Source of the DNA: Auanema rhodensis
Taxonomy: Eukaryota; Nematoda; Chromadorea; Rhabditida; Rhabditidae
Assembly (NCBI GenBank): GCA_964057225.1
Contig: OZ059898.1
Coordinates: forward strand, 10,478,001-10,542,000
Reading direction: 5' to 3'
Length of the DNA stretch: 64,000 nt
Positions 11,220 to 25,400 of the stretch are shown one piece after another (position 1 is the stretch's first letter; each line of letters starts with the position of its first letter). Under the pieces are notes generated by a model. It was not told where the DNA came from and ran no database searches. It saw nothing but the letters and a program-made list of their open reading frames with translations. The position numbers and the translations under genes are program-made.

Positions 11220-12013
11220 TTCGAAAATGCTAGATTGTTTCCGAAAAACTATGAAAAGTCAAGTTCTACTGATTTGATGAGAATTGTAAGTTTTAGAAAA
11301 GAATTAAAGTTCAGCTATCTCTACTATTGACTGATTATCGGCTAAAATAAGGTAACAGTTTTTATTAAAAGTTTCCATGATTAAGATTAAACAAAGAAAA
11401 AAAATCAAAGAGAAACACTTCTTGTTTACTTATTTGATTATAATGCTTGAAATTCCAAAAACAGTAGAATAAAATAGAGAAAGCGACGAAAAAAGTTGAA
11501 CGATTTGATGAGAATTGTAAGTTTTAGAAAATAATTAAAAATAAGTTCTCTCTACTATTAACTGATTGTCGGCTAAAATATGATAACAGTTCTTATAAAA
11601 AGTTTCCATGATTAGGATTAAACAAAAAAAAAAAGTTAAAAAGAAACACTTCTTGTTTACTTACTTGATTATAATACTTGAAATTCCAAAAACAGTAGAA
11701 TAAAATAGAGAAAGCGACATAAACAGTTGAACGATTTGAAGAGAATTGTAAGTTTTAGAAAAGAATTAAAGTTCAGCTATCTCTACTTTTAACTGATTAA
11801 CGGCTAAAATAAGGTAACAGTTTTTATTGAAAGTTTCCATGATTAAGATTAAACAAAGAAAAAAAATCAAAGAGAAACACTTCTTGTTTACTAATTTGAT
11901 TATAACACTTGAAATTTCAACAAAAGTAAAATAAAACTGTGAAAGCGGGTAAAACTGTTGAACTAAAACAGTCTTTATAAAATATAAATGATATTTTTTT
12001 ATAAAAGTGAAGT

Positions 12014-12084
12014 TGCATCGGCCGGGAATCGAACCCGGGTCGCCCGCGTGGCAGGCGAGCATTCTACCACTGAACCACCGATGC
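12014..12084 (-). tRNA. tRNA-Gly-GCC: tRNA-Gly(GCC), consensus copy 11
   Basis: Intact gene. Its leader (AATGTTAGATTG) and right-hand monomer match those of the C61G copies, yet base 61 is C, so it may be the unmutated parent of that lineage or a gene-conversion product. Confidence 0.95.
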
Positions 12085-12646
12085 TTCGAAAATGTTAGAT
12101 TGTTTCCGAAAAATTATGAAAAATCAAGTTCTACTGATTTGAAGAGAATTGTAAGTTTTAGAAAATAATTAAAAATAAGTTCTCTCTACTATTAACTGAT
12201 TGTCGGCTAAAATATGGTAACAGTTCTTATAAAAAGTTTCCATGATTAGGATTAAACAAAAAAAAAAGTTAAAAAGAAACACTTCTTGTTTACTTACTTG
12301 ATTATAATACTTGAAATTCCAAAAACAGTAGAATAAAATAGAGAAAGCGACATAAACAGTTGAACGATTTGAAGAGAATTGTAAGTTTTAGAAAAGAATT
12401 AAAGTTCAGCTATCTCTACTTTTAACTGATTAACGGCTAAAATAAGGTAACAGTTTTTATTGAAAGTTTCCATGATTAAGATTAAACAAAGAAAAAAAAT
12501 CAAAGAGAAACACTTCTTGTTTACTAATTTGATTATAACACTTGAAATTTCAACAAAAGTAAAATAAAACTGTGAAAGCGGGTAAAACTGTTGAACTAAA
12601 ACAGTCTTTATAAAATATAAATGATATTTTTTTATAAAAGTGAAGT

Positions 12647-12717
12647 TGCATCGGCCGGAAATCGAACCCGGGTCGCCCGCGTGGCAGGCGAGCATTCTAC
12701 CACTGAACCACCGATGC
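12647..12717 (-). tRNA. tRNA-Gly-GCC: tRNA-Gly(GCC), copy 12, T-stem variant C61U
   Basis: Base 61 is U, so G53-C61 becomes a G-U wobble and the B box ends TTC instead of TCC. Folding is kept, and promoter strength is probably lowered. First of three consecutive copies with this change. Confidence 0.82.
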
Positions 12718-13278
12718 TTCGAAAATGCTAGATTGTTTCCGAAAAACTATGAAAAGTCAAGTTCTACTGATTTGAAGAGAATTGTAAGTTTTAGAAAATA
12801 ATTAAAAATTAGTTCTCTCTACTATTAACTAATTGTCGGCTAAAATATGGTAACAGTTTTTATGAAAAGTTTCCATGATTAGGATTAAACAAAAAAAAGA
12901 ATTAAAAAGAAACACTTCTTGTTTACTTACTTGATTATACTACTTGAAATACGAAAAAAAGTAAAAAACAATTGAGAAAGCGACATAAACAGTTGAACGA
13001 TTTGAAGAGAATTGTAAGTTTAAGAAAAGAATTAAAGTTTAGCTTTGTCTACTATTAACTGATTATCGGCTAAAATAAGGTAACAGTTTTTATTGAAAGT
13101 TTCCATGATTAAGATTAAATAAAGAAAAAAATCAAAGAGAAACACTTCTTGTTTACTAATTTGATTATAACACTTGAAATTTCAACAAAAGTAAAATAAA
13201 ACTGTGAAAGCGGGTAAAACTGTTGAACTAAAACAGTCTTTATAAAATATAAATGATATTTTTTTATAAAAGTGAAGT

Positions 13279-13349
13279 TGCATCGGCCGGAAATCGAACC
13301 CGGGTCGCCCGCGTGGCAGGCGAGCATTCTACCACTGAACCACCGATGC
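13279..13349 (-). tRNA. tRNA-Gly-GCC: tRNA-Gly(GCC), copy 13, T-stem variant C61U
   Basis: Same G53-U61 wobble as 12647, 632 bp further on, with the AATGCTAGATTG leader. This is a local amplification of one mutant cassette. Confidence 0.82.
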
Positions 13350-13912
13350 TTCGAAAATGCTAGATTGTTTCCGAAAAACTATGAAAAGTCAAGTTCTACT
13401 GATTTGAAGAGAATTGTAAGTTTTAGAAAATAATTAAAAATGAGTTCTCTCTACTATTAACTAATTGTCGGCTAAAATATGGTAACAGTTTTTATGAAAA
13501 GTTTCCATGATTAGGATTAAACAAAAAAAAGAATTAAAAAGAAACACTTCTTGTTTACTTACTTGATTATACTACTTGAAATACGAAAAAAAGTAAAAAA
13601 CAATTGAGAAAGCGACATAAACAGTTGAACGATTTGAAGAGAATTGTAAGTTTTAGAAAAGAATTAAAGTTCAGCTATCTCTACTATTAACTGATTATCG
13701 GCTAAAATAAGGTAACAGTTTTTATTGAAAGTTTCCGTGATTAAGATTAAACAAAGTAGAAAAAATCAAAGAGAAACACTTCTTGTTTACTAATTTGATT
13801 ATAACACTTGAAATTTCAACAAAAGTAAAATAAAACTGTGAAAGCGGGTAAAACTGTTGAACTAAAACAGTCTTTATAAAATATAAATGATATTTTTTTA
13901 TAAAAGTGAAGT

Positions 13913-13983
13913 TGCATCGGCCGGAAATCGAACCCGGGTCGCCCGCGTGGCAGGCGAGCATTCTACCACTGAACCACCGATGC
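13913..13983 (-). tRNA. tRNA-Gly-GCC: tRNA-Gly(GCC), copy 14, T-stem variant C61U
   Basis: Third C61U copy, 634 bp after the second. Its left monomer carries CCGTGATTAAG and AAAGTAGAAAAAATC, unlike the other two, which points to an exchange inside the cassette-to-monomer junction. Confidence 0.82.
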
Positions 13984-15236
13984 TTCGAAAATGCTAGATT
14001 GTTTCCGAAAAACTATGAAAAGTCAAGTTCTACTGATTTGAAGAGAATTGTAAGTTTTAGAAAATAATTAAAAATTAGTTCTCTCTACTATTAACTAATT
14101 GTCGGCTAAAATATGGTAACAGTTTTTATGAAAAGTTTCCATGATTAGGATTAAACAAAAAAAAGAATTAAAAAGAAACACTTCTTGTTTACTTACTTGA
14201 TTATACTACTTGAAATACGAAAAAAAGTAAAAAACAATTGAGAAAGCGACATAAACAGTTGAACGATTTGAAGAGAATTGTAAGTTTAAGAAAAGAATTA
14301 AAGTTTAGCTTTGTCTACTATTAACTGATTATCGGCTAAAATAAGGTAACAGTTTTTATTGAAAGTTTCCATGATTAAGATTAAATAAAGAAAAAAATCA
14401 AAGAGAAACACTTCTTGTTTACTTATTTGATTATAATGCTTGAAGTTCCAAAAACAGTAGAATAAAATAGAGAAAGCGACGAAAAAAGTTGAACGATTTG
14501 AAGAGAATTGTAAGTTTTAGAAAAGAATTAAAGTTCACCTATCTCTACCATTGACTGATTATCGGCTAAAATAAGGTAACAGTTTTCATTAAAAGTTTCC
14601 ATGATTAGGATTAAACAAAAAAAAGAATTAAAAAGAAACACTTCTTGTTTACTTATTTGATTATAATACTTGAAATTCCAAAAACAGTAGAATAAAATAG
14701 AGAAAGCGACGAAAAAAGTTGAACAATTTGATGAGAATTGTAAGTTTTAGAAAAGAATTAAAGTTCAGCTATCTCTACTATTAACTGATTATCGGCTAAA
14801 ATAAGGTAACAGTTTTTATTAAAAGTTTTCATGATTAGGATTAAACAAAAAAAAGAATCAAAAAGAAACACTTCTTGTTTAATTACTTGATTATAATACT
14901 TGAAATTCAAAAAAAAAGTAAAAAACAATTGAGAAAGCAACATAAACAGTTGAACGATTTGAAGAGAATTGTAAGTTTTAGAATAGAATTAAAGTTCAGC
15001 TATCTCTACTTTTAACTGATTAACGGCTAAAATAAGGTAACAGTTTTTATTGAAAGTTTCCATGATTAAGATTAAACAAAGAAAAAAAATCAAAGAGAAA
15101 CACTTCTTGTTTACTAATTTGATTATAACACTTGAAATTTCAACAAAAGTAAAATAAAACTGTGAAAGCGGGTAAAACTGTTGAACTAAAACAGTCTTTA
15201 TAAAATATAAATGATATTTTTTTATAAAAGTAAAGT

Positions 15237-15307
15237 TGCATCGGCCGGGAATCGAACCCGGGTCGCCCGCGTGGCAGGCGAGCATTCTACCACTGAACCA
15301 CCGATGC
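15237..15307 (-). tRNA. tRNA-Gly-GCC: tRNA-Gly(GCC), consensus copy 15
   Basis: Intact gene. The 3' trailer reads ACTTTAC before T4 (others ACTTCAC), a change shared only with 18401, as expected for the two units of the 3,164-bp duplication. Confidence 0.96.
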
Positions 15308-18300
15308 TTCGAAAATGCTAGATTGTTTCCGAAAAACTATGAAAAGTCAAGTTCTACTGATTTGAAGAGAATTGTAAGTTTTAGAAAATAATTAAAAATT
15401 AGTTCTCTCTACTATTAACTGATTGTCGGCTAAAATATGGTAACAGTTTTTATGAAAAGTTTCCATGATTAGGATTAAACAAAAAAAAGAATTAAAAAGA
15501 AACACTTCTTGTTTACTTACTTGATTATACTACTTGAAATACGAAAAAAAGTAAAAAACAATTGAGAAAGCGACATAAACAGTTGAACGATTTGAAGAGA
15601 ATTGTAAGTTTAAGAAAAGAATTAAAGTTTAGCTTTGTCTACTATTAACTGATTATCGGCTAAAATAAGGTAACAGTTTTTATTGAAAGTTTCCATGATT
15701 AAGATTAAATAAAGAAAAAAATCAAAGAGAAACACTTCTTGTTTACTTATTTGATTATAATGCTTGAAGTTCCAAAAACAGTAAAATAAAATAGAGAAAG
15801 CGACGAAAAAAGTTGAACGATTTGAAGAGAATTGTAAGTTTTAGAAAAGAATTAAAGTTCACCTATCTCTACCATTGACTGATTATCGGCTAAAATAAGG
15901 TAACAGTTTTCATTAAAAGTTTTCATGATTAGGATTAAAAAAAAAAGTATCAAAAAGAAACACTTCTTGTTTACTTATTTGATTATAATACTTGAAATTA
16001 AAAAACAGTAGAATAAAATAGAGAAAGCGACGAAAAAAGTTGAACAATTTGATGAGAATTGTAAGTTTTAGAAAAGAATTAAAGTTCAGCTATCTCTACT
16101 ATTAACTGATTATCGGCTAAAATAAGGTAACAGTTTTTATTAAAAGTTTTCATGATTAGGATTAAACAAAAAAAAGAATCAAAAAGAAACACTTCTTGTT
16201 TAATTACTTGATTATAATACTTGAAATTCAAAAAAAAAGTAAAAAACAATTGAGAAAGCAACATAAACAGTTGAACGATTTGAAGAGAATTGTAAGTTTT
16301 AGAAAAGAATTAAAGTTCAGCTATCTCTACTTTTAACTGATTAACGGTTAAAATAAGGTAACAGTTTTTATTGAAAGTTTCCATGATTAGGATTAAACAA
16401 AAAAAAGAATCAAAAAGAAACACTTCTTGTTTACTTACTTGATTATAATACTTGAAATTCGAAAAAAAGTAAAGTAAAACTGTTAAAGCGAGTAAAACTG
16501 TTAAACGATTTGAAGACAATTGTAAGTTTTAGAAAAGAATTAAAGTTCAGCTATCTCTACTATTAACTGATTATCGGCTAAAATAAGGTAACAGTTTTTA
16601 TTAAAAGTTTCCATGATTAGGATTAAAAAAAAAAAGAATCAAAAAGAAACACTTCTTGTTTACTTATTTGATTATAATACTTGAAATTCCAAAAACAGTA
16701 GAATAAAATAGAGAAAGCGACGAAAAAAGTTGAACAATTTGATGAGAATTGTAAGTTTTAGAAAAGAATTAAAGTTCAGCTATCTCTACTATTAACTGAT
16801 TATCGGCTAAAATAAGGTAACAGTTTTTATTAAAAGTTTTCATGATTAGGATTAAACAAAAAAAAGAATCAAAAAGAAACACTTCTTGTTTACTTACTTG
16901 ATTATAATACTTGAAATTCGAAAAAAAGTAAAGTAAAACTGTTAAAGCGAGTAAAACTGTTGAACGATTTGAAGACAATTGTAAGTTTTAGAAAAGAATT
17001 AAAGTTCAGCTATCTCTACTATTAACTGATTATCGGCTAAAATAAGGTAACAGTTTTTATTAAAAGTTTTCATGATTAGGATTAAACAAAAAAAAGAATC
17101 AAAAAGAAACACTTCTTGTTTTTTTATTTGATTATAATACTTGAAATTCCAAAAACAGTAGAATAAAATAGAGAAAGCGACGAAAAAAGTTGAACAATTT
17201 GATGAGAATTGTAAGTTTTAGAAAAGAATTAAAGTTCAGCTATCTCTACTATTAACTGATTATCGGCTAAAATAAGGTAACAGTTTTTATTGAAAGTTTC
17301 CGTGATTAAGATTAAACAAAGTAGAAAAAATCAAAGAGAAACACTTCTTGTTTACTTATTTGATTATAACACTTGAAATTCCAACAAAAGTAAAGTAAAA
17401 CTGTTAAAGCGAGTAAAACTGTTGAACGATTTGAAGACAATTGTAAGTTGAAGAAAAAAATTAAAGTTCAGCTCTCTCTACTATTAACTGATTGTCGGCT
17501 AAAATATGGTAACAGTTCTTATAAAAAGTTTCCATGATTAGGATTAAACAAAAAAAAGAATTAAAAAGAAACACTTCTTGTTTACTTACTTGATTATACT
17601 ACTTGAAATACGAAAAAAAGTAAAAAACAATTGAGAAAGCGACATAAACAGTTGAACGATTTGAAGAGAATTGTAAGTTTAAGAAAAGAATTAAAGTTTA
17701 GCTTTGTCTACTATTAACTGATTATCGGCTAGAATAAGGTAACAGTTTTTATTGAAAGTTTCCATGATTAAGATTAAACAAAGAAAAAAAATCAAAGAGA
17801 AACACTTCTTGTTTACTTATTTGATTATAATACTTAAAATTCCAAAAACAGTAGAATAAAATAGAGAAAGCGACCAAAAAAGTTGAACGATTTGAAGAGA
17901 ATTGTAAGTTTTAGAAAAGAATTAAAGTTCAGCTATCTCTACTATTAACTGATTATCGGCTAAAATAAGGTAACAGTTTTTATTAAAAGTTTTCATGATT
18001 AGGATTAAACAAAAAAAAGAATCAAAAAGAAACACTTCTTGTTTAATTACTTGATTATAATACTTGAAATTCAAAAAAAAAGTAAAAAACAATTGAGAAA
18101 GCAACATAAACAGTTGAACGATTTGAAGAGAATTGTAAGTTTTAGAATAGAATTAAAGTTCAGCTATCTCTACTTTTAACTGATTAACGGCTAAAATAAG
18201 GTAACAGTTTTTATTGAAAGTTTCCATGATTAAGATTAAACAAAGAAAAAAAATCAAAGAGAAACACTTCTTGTTTACTAATTTGATTATAACACTTGAA

Positions 18301-18400
18301 ATTTCAACAAAAGTAAAATAAAACTGTGAAAGCGGGTAAAACTGTTGAACTAAAACAGTCTTTATAAAATATAAATGATATTTTTTTATAAAAGTAAAGT

Positions 18401-18471
18401 TGCATCGGCCGGGAATCGAACCCGGGTCGCCCGCGTGGCAGGCGAGCATTCTACCACTGAACCACCGATGC
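18401..18471 (-). tRNA. tRNA-Gly-GCC: tRNA-Gly(GCC), consensus copy 16
   Basis: Intact duplicate of 15237 including its trailer change. It is the last tRNA before a 10-kb tRNA-free stretch; the next locus starts 10,324 bp away. Confidence 0.96.
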
Positions 18472-21085
18472 TTCGAAAATGCTAGATTGTTTCCGAAAAA
18501 CTATGAAAAGTCAAGTTCTACTGATTTGAAGAGAATTGTAAGTTTTAGAAAATAATTAAAAATTAGTTCTCTCTACTATTAACTGATTGTCGGCTAAAAT
18601 ATGGTAACAGTTTTTATGAAAAGTTTCCATGATTAGGATTAAACAAAAAAAAGAATTAAAAAGAAACACTTCTTGTTTACTTACTTGATTATACTACTTG
18701 AAATACGAAAAAAAGTAAAAAACAATTGAGAAAGCGACATAAACAGTTGAACGATTTGAAGAGAATTGTAAGTTTAAGAAAAGAATTAAAGTTTAGCTTT
18801 GTCTACTATTAACTGATTATCGGCTAAAATAAGGTAACAGTTTTTATTGAAAGTTTCCATGATTAAGATTAAATAAAGAAAAAAATCAAAGAGAAACACT
18901 TCTTGTTTACTTATTTGATTATAATGCTTGAAGTTCCAAAAACAGTAAAATAAAATAGAGAAAGCGACGAAAAAAGTTGAACGATTTGAAGAGAATTGTA
19001 AGTTTTAGAAAAGAATTAAAGTTCACCTATCTCTACCATTGACTGATTATCGGCTAAAATAAGGTAACAGTTTTCATTAAAAGTTTTCATGATTAGGATT
19101 AAAAAAAAAAGTATCAAAAAGAAACACTTCTTGTTTACTTATTTGATTATAATACTTGAAATTAAAAAACAGTAGAATAAAATAGAGAAAGCGACGAAAA
19201 AAGTTGAACAATTTGATGAGAATTGTAAGTTTTAGAAAAGAATTAAAGTTCAGCTATCTCTACTATTAACTGATTATCGGCTAAAATAAGGTAACAGTTT
19301 TTATTAAAAGTTTTCATGATTAGGATTAAACAAAAAAAAGAATCAAAAAGAAACACTTCTTGTTTAATTACTTGATTATAATACTTGAAATTCAAAAAAA
19401 AAGTAAAAAACAATTGAGAAAGCAACATAAACAGTTGAACGATTTGAAGAGAATTGTAAGTTTTAGAAAAGAATTAAAGTTCAGCTATCTCTACTTTTAA
19501 CTGATTAACGGTTAAAATAAGGTAACAGTTTTTATTGAAAGTTTCCATGATTAGGATTAAACAAAAAAAAGAATCAAAAAGAAACACTTCTTGTTTACTT
19601 ACTTGATTATAATACTTGAAATTCGAAAAAAAGTAAAGTAAAACTGTTAAAGCGAGTAAAACTGTTGAACGATTTGAAGACAATTGTAAGTTTTAGAAAA
19701 GAATTAAAGTTCAGCTATCTCTACTATTAACTGATTATCGGCTAAAATAAGGTAACAGTTTTTATTAAAAGTTTCCATGATTAGGATTAAAAAAAAAAAG
19801 AATCAAAAAGAAACACTTCTTGTTTACTTATTTGATTATAATACTTGAAATTCCAAAAACAGTAGAATAAAATAGAGAAAGCGACGAAAAAAGTTGAACA
19901 ATTTGATGAGAATTGTAAGTTTTAGAAAAGAATTAAAGTTCAGCTATCTCTACTATTAACTGATTATCGGCTAAAATAAGGTAACAGTTTTTATTAAAAG
20001 TTTTCATGATTAGGATTAAACAAAAAAAAGAATCAAAAAGAAACACTTCTTGTTTACTTACTTGATTATAATACTTGAAATTCGAAAAAAAGTAAAGTAA
20101 AACTGTTAAAGCGAGTAAAACTGTTGAACGATTTGAAGACAATTGTAAGTTTTAGAAAAGAATTAAAGTTCAGCTATCTCTACTATTAACTGATTATCGG
20201 CTAAAATAAGGTAACAGTTTTTATTAAAAGTTTTCATGATTAGGATTAAACAAAAAAAAGAATCAAAAAGAAACACTTCTTGTTTTTTTATTTGATTATA
20301 ATACTTGAAATTCCAAAAACAGTAGAATAAAATAGAGAAAGCGACGAAAAAAGTTGAACAATTTGATGAGAATTGTAAGTTTTAGAAAAGAATTAAAGTT
20401 CAGCTATCTCTACTATTAACTGATTATCGGCTAAAATAAGGTAACAGTTTTTATTGAAAGTTTCCGTGATTAAGATTAAACAAAGTAGAAAAAATCAAAG
20501 AGAAACACTTCTTGTTTACTTATTTGATTATAACACTTGAAATTCCAACAAAAGTAAAGTAAAACTGTTAAAGCGAGTAAAACTGTTGAACGATTTGAAG
20601 ACAATTGTAAGTTGAAGAAAAAAATTAAAGTTCAGCTCTCTCTACTATTAACTGATTGTCGGCTAAAATATGGTAACAGTTCTTATAAAAAGTTTCCATG
20701 ATTAGGATTAAACAAAAAAAAGAATTAAAAAGAAACACTTCTTGTTTACTTACTTGATTATACTACTTGAAATACGAAAAAAAGTAAAAAACAATTGAGA
20801 AAGCGACATAAACAGTTGAACGATTTGAAGAGAATTGTAAGTTTAAGAAAAGAATTAAAGTTTAGCTTTGTCTACTATTAACTGATTATCGGCTAGAATA
20901 AGGTAACAGTTTTTATTGAAAGTTTCCATGATTAAGATTAAACAAAGAAAAAAAATCAAAGAGAAACACTTCTTGTTTACTTATTTGATTATAATACTTA
21001 AAATTCCAAAAACAGTAGAATAAAATAGAGAAAGCGACCAAAAAAGTTGAACGATTTGAAGAGAATTGTAAGTTTTAGAAAAGAA

Positions 21086-22430
21086 TTAAAGTTCAGCTAT
21101 CTCTACTATTAACTGATTATCGGCTAAAATAAGGTAACAGTTTTTATAAAAAGGTTCCATGATTAGGATTAAACAAAAAAAAGAATCAAAAAGAAACACT
21201 TCTTGTTTACTTACTTGATTATAATACTTGAAATTCAAAAAAAAAGTAAAAAACAATTGAGAAAGCAACATAAACAGTTGAACGATTTGAAGAGAATTGT
21301 AAGTTTTAGGAAAGAATTAAAGTTCAGCTATCTCTACTTTTAACTGATTAACGGCTAAAATAAGGTAACAGTTTTTATTGAAAGTTTCCGTGATTAAGAT
21401 TAAACAAAGAAAAAAAATCAAAGAGAAACACTTCTTGTTTACTAATTTGATTATAATGCTTGAAATTCCAAAAACAGTAGAATAAAATAGAGAAAGCGAC
21501 GAAAAAAGTTGAACAATTTGATGAGAATTGTAAGTTTTAGAAAAGAATTAAAGTTCAGCTATCTCTACTATTAACTGATTATCGGCTAAAATAAGGTAAC
21601 AGTTTTTATTGAAAGTTTCCGTGATTAAGATTAAACAAAGTAGAAAAAATCAAAGAGAAACACTTCTTGTTTACTTATTTGATTATAACACTTGAAATTC
21701 CAACAAAAGTAAAGTAAAACTGTTAAAGCGAGTAAAACTGTTGAACGATTTGAAGACAATTGTAAGTTGAAGAAAAAAATTAAAGTTCAGCTCTCTCTAC
21801 TATTAACTGATTGTCGGCTAAAATATGGTAACAGTTCTTATAAAAAGTTTCCATGATTAGGATTAAACAAAAAAAAGAATTAAAAAGAAACACTTCTTGT
21901 TTACTTACTTGATTATACTACTTGAAATACGAAAAAAAGTAAAAAACAATTGAGAAAGCGACATAAACAGTTGAACGATTTGAAGAGAATTGTAAGTTTA
22001 AGAAAAGAATTAAAGTTTAGCTTTGTCTACTATTAACTGATTATCGGCTAGAATAAGGTAACAGTTTTTATTGAAAGTTTCCATGATTAAGATTAAACAA
22101 AGAAAAAAAATCAAAGAGAAACACTTCTTGTTTACTTATTTGATTATAATACTTAAAATTCCAAAAACAGTAGAATAAAATAGAGAAAGCGACCAAAAAA
22201 GTTGAACGATTTGAAGAGAATTGTAAGTTTTAGAAAAGAATTAAAGTTCAGCTATCTCTACTATTAACTGATTATCGGCTAAAATAAAGTAACAGTTTTT
22301 ATAAAAAGGTTCCGTGATTAGGATTAAACAAAAAAAAGAATCAAAAAGAAACACTTCTTGTTTACTTACTTGATTATAATACTTGAAATTCAAAAAAAAA
22401 GTAAAAAACAATTGAGAAAGCAACATAAAC
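21086..22430. repeat. five-monomer repeat, 1,155-bp offset
   Basis: The block starting at 21,086 recurs at 22,241, exactly 5x231 bp later, with a few substitutions (for example AATAAGG to AATAAAG near 22,284 and CCATGATTAGG to CCGTGATTAGG near 22,312). It is a small higher-order repeat beside the larger 2,310-bp one. Confidence 0.78.
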
Positions 22431-22471
22431 AGTTGAACGATTTGAAGAGAATTGTAAGTTTTAGAAAAGAA

Positions 22472-25400
22472 TTAAAGTTCAGCTATCTCTACTTTTAACT
22501 GATTAACGGCTAAAATAAGGTAACAGTTTTTATTGAAAGTTTCCGTGATTAAGATTAAACAAAGAAAAAAAATCAAAGAGAAACACTTCTTGTTTACTAA
22601 TTTGATTATAATGCTTGAAATTCCAAAAACAGTAGAATAAAATAGAGAAAGCGATGAAAAAAATTGAACGATTTGAAGAGAATTGTAAGTTTTAAAAAAG
22701 AAATAAAGTTCAGCTATCTCTACCATTGACTGATTATCGGCTAAAATAAGGTAACAGTTTTTATTGAAAGTTTCCATAATTAAGATTAAACAAAGAAAAA
22801 AAATCGAAGAGAAACACTTCTTGTTTACTTATTTGATTATAATACTTGAAATTCTAAAAACAGTAGAATAAAATTGAGAAAGCGACAAAAACAGTTGAAC
22901 GATTTGAAGAGAATTGTAAGTATTAGAAAAAAATTAAAGTTTAGCTCTCTCTACTATTTAATGATTGTCGGCTAAAATATGGTAACAGTTTTTATTAAAA
23001 GTTTCCATGATTAAGATTAAACAAAGAAAAACAATCAAAGAGAAACACATCTTGTTTTCTAATTCGATTATAACAGTTGAAATTCCAACAAAAGTAAAGT
23101 AAAACTATTCAAGCGAGTAAGACTGTTGAACGATTTGAAGAGAATTGTAAGTATTAGAAAAAAATTAAAGTTTAGCTCTCTCTACTATTTAATGATTGTC
23201 GGCTAAAATATGGTAACAGTTTTTATTAAAAGTTTCCATGACTAAGATTAAACAAAGAAAAGAATCAAAGAGAAACACTTCTTGTTTACTTACTTGATTA
23301 TAATACTTGAAATTCGAAAAAAAGTAAAAAACAATTGAGAATGCGACATAAACAGTTGAACGATTTGAAGAGAATTGTAAGTTTTAGAAAAGAATTAAAG
23401 TTCAGCTATCTCTACTTTTAACTGATTAACGGCTAAAATAAGGTAACAGTTTTTATTGAAAGTTTCCATGATTAAGATTAAACAAAGAAAAAAAATCAAA
23501 GAGAAACACTTCTTGTTTACTTATTTGATTATAATACTTAAAATTCCAAAAACAGTAGAATAAAATAGAGAAAGCGACCAAAAAAGTTGAACGATTTGAA
23601 GAGAATTGTAAGTTTTAGAAAAGAATTAAAGTTCAGCTATCTCTACTATTAACTGATTATCGGCTAAAATAAGGTAACAGTTTTTATAAAAAGGTTCCAC
23701 GATTAGGATTAAACAAAAAAAAGAATCAAAAAGAAACACTTCTTGTTTACTTACTTGATTATAATACTTGAAATTCAAAAAAAAAGTAAAAAACAATTGA
23801 GAAAGCAACATAAACAGTTGAACGATTTGAAGAGAATTGTAAGTTTTAGGAAAGAATTAAAGTTCAGCTATCTCTACTTTTAACTGATTAACGGCTAAAA
23901 TAAGGTAACAGTTTTTATTGAAAGTTTCCGTGATTAAGATTAAACAAAGAAAAAAAATCAAAGAGAAACACTTCTTGTTTACTAATTTGATTATAACACT
24001 TGAAATTCCAAAAACAGTAGAATAAAATAGAGAAAGCGACGAAAAAAGTTGAACAATTTGATGAGAATTGTAAGTTTTAGAAAAGAATTAAAGTTCAGCT
24101 ATCTCTACTATTAACTGATTATCGGCTAAAATAAGGTAACAGTTTTTATTGAAAGTTTCCGTGATTAAGATTAAACAAAGTAGAAAAAATCAAAGAGAAA
24201 CACTTCTTGTTTACTTATTTGATTATAACACTTGAAATTCCAACAAAAGTAAAGTAAAACTGTTAAAGCGAGTAAAACTGTTGAACGATTTGAAGACAAT
24301 TGTAAGTTGAAGAAAAAAATTAAAGTTCAGCTATCTCTACTTTTAACTGATTAACGGCTAAAATAAGGTAACAGTTTTTATTGAAAGTTTCCGTGATTAA
24401 GATTAAACAAAGAAAAAAAATCAAAGAGAAACACTTCTTGTTTACTAATTTGATTATAATGCTTGAAATTCCAAAAACAGTAGAATAAAATAGAGAAAGC
24501 GATGAAAAAAATTGAACGATTTGAAGAGAATTGTAAGTTTTAGGAAAGAATTAAAGTTCAGCTATCTCTACTTTTAACTGATTAACGGCTAAAATAAGGT
24601 AACAGTTTTTATTGAAAGTTTCCGTGATTAAGATTAAACAAAGAAAAAAAATCAAAGAGAAACACTTCTTGTTTACTAATTTGATTATAACACTTGAAAT
24701 TCCAAAAACAGTAGAATAAAATAGAGAAAGCGACGAAAAAAGTTGAACGATTTGAAGAGAATTGTAAGTTTTAGAAAAGAATTAAAGTTCAGCTATCTCT
24801 ACTTTTAACTGATTAACGGCTAAAATAAGGTAACAGTTTTTATTGAAAGTTTCCGTGATTAAGATTAAACAAAGAAAAAAAATCAAAGAGAAACACTTCT
24901 TGTTTACTAATTTGATTATAATGCTTGAAATTCCAAAAACAGTAGAATAAAATAGAGAAAGCGATGAAAAAAATTGAACGATTTGAAGAGAATTGTAAGT
25001 TTTAAAAAAGAAATAAAGTTCAGCTATCTCTACCATTGACTGATTATCGGCTAAAATAAGGTAACAGTTTTTATTGAAAGTTTCCATAATTAAGATTAAA
25101 CAAAGAAAAAAAATCGAAGAGAAACACTTCTTGTTTACTTATTTGATTATAATACTTGAAATTCTAAAAACAGTAGAATAAAATTGAGAAAGCGACAAAA
25201 ACAGTTGAACGATTTGAAGAGAATTGTAAGTATTAGAAAAAAATTAAAGTTTAGCTCTCTCTACTATTTAATGATTGTCGGCTAAAATATGGTAACAGTT
25301 TTTATTAAAAGTTTCCATGATTAAGATTAAACAAAGAAAAATAATCAAAGAGAAACACATCTTGTTTTCTAATTCGATTATAACAGTTGAAATTCCAACA

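Larger units (their letters stand above)
14750..21080. repeat. 3,164-bp tandem duplication (one tRNA cassette per unit)
   Basis: About 14,750-17,913 is repeated at about 17,914-21,077. Matching landmarks lie exactly 3,164 bp apart: the tRNA genes 15237/18401, rare features such as the TTTTTTTATTTGATTATAA stretch (17120/20284), and the short AATTAAAAAACAGT variant (15997/19161). The two units are nearly identical; one difference I noticed is TTAAACG at 16501 against TTGAACG in the second unit. The unit holds one cassette and about 13 monomers. Confidence 0.9.
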
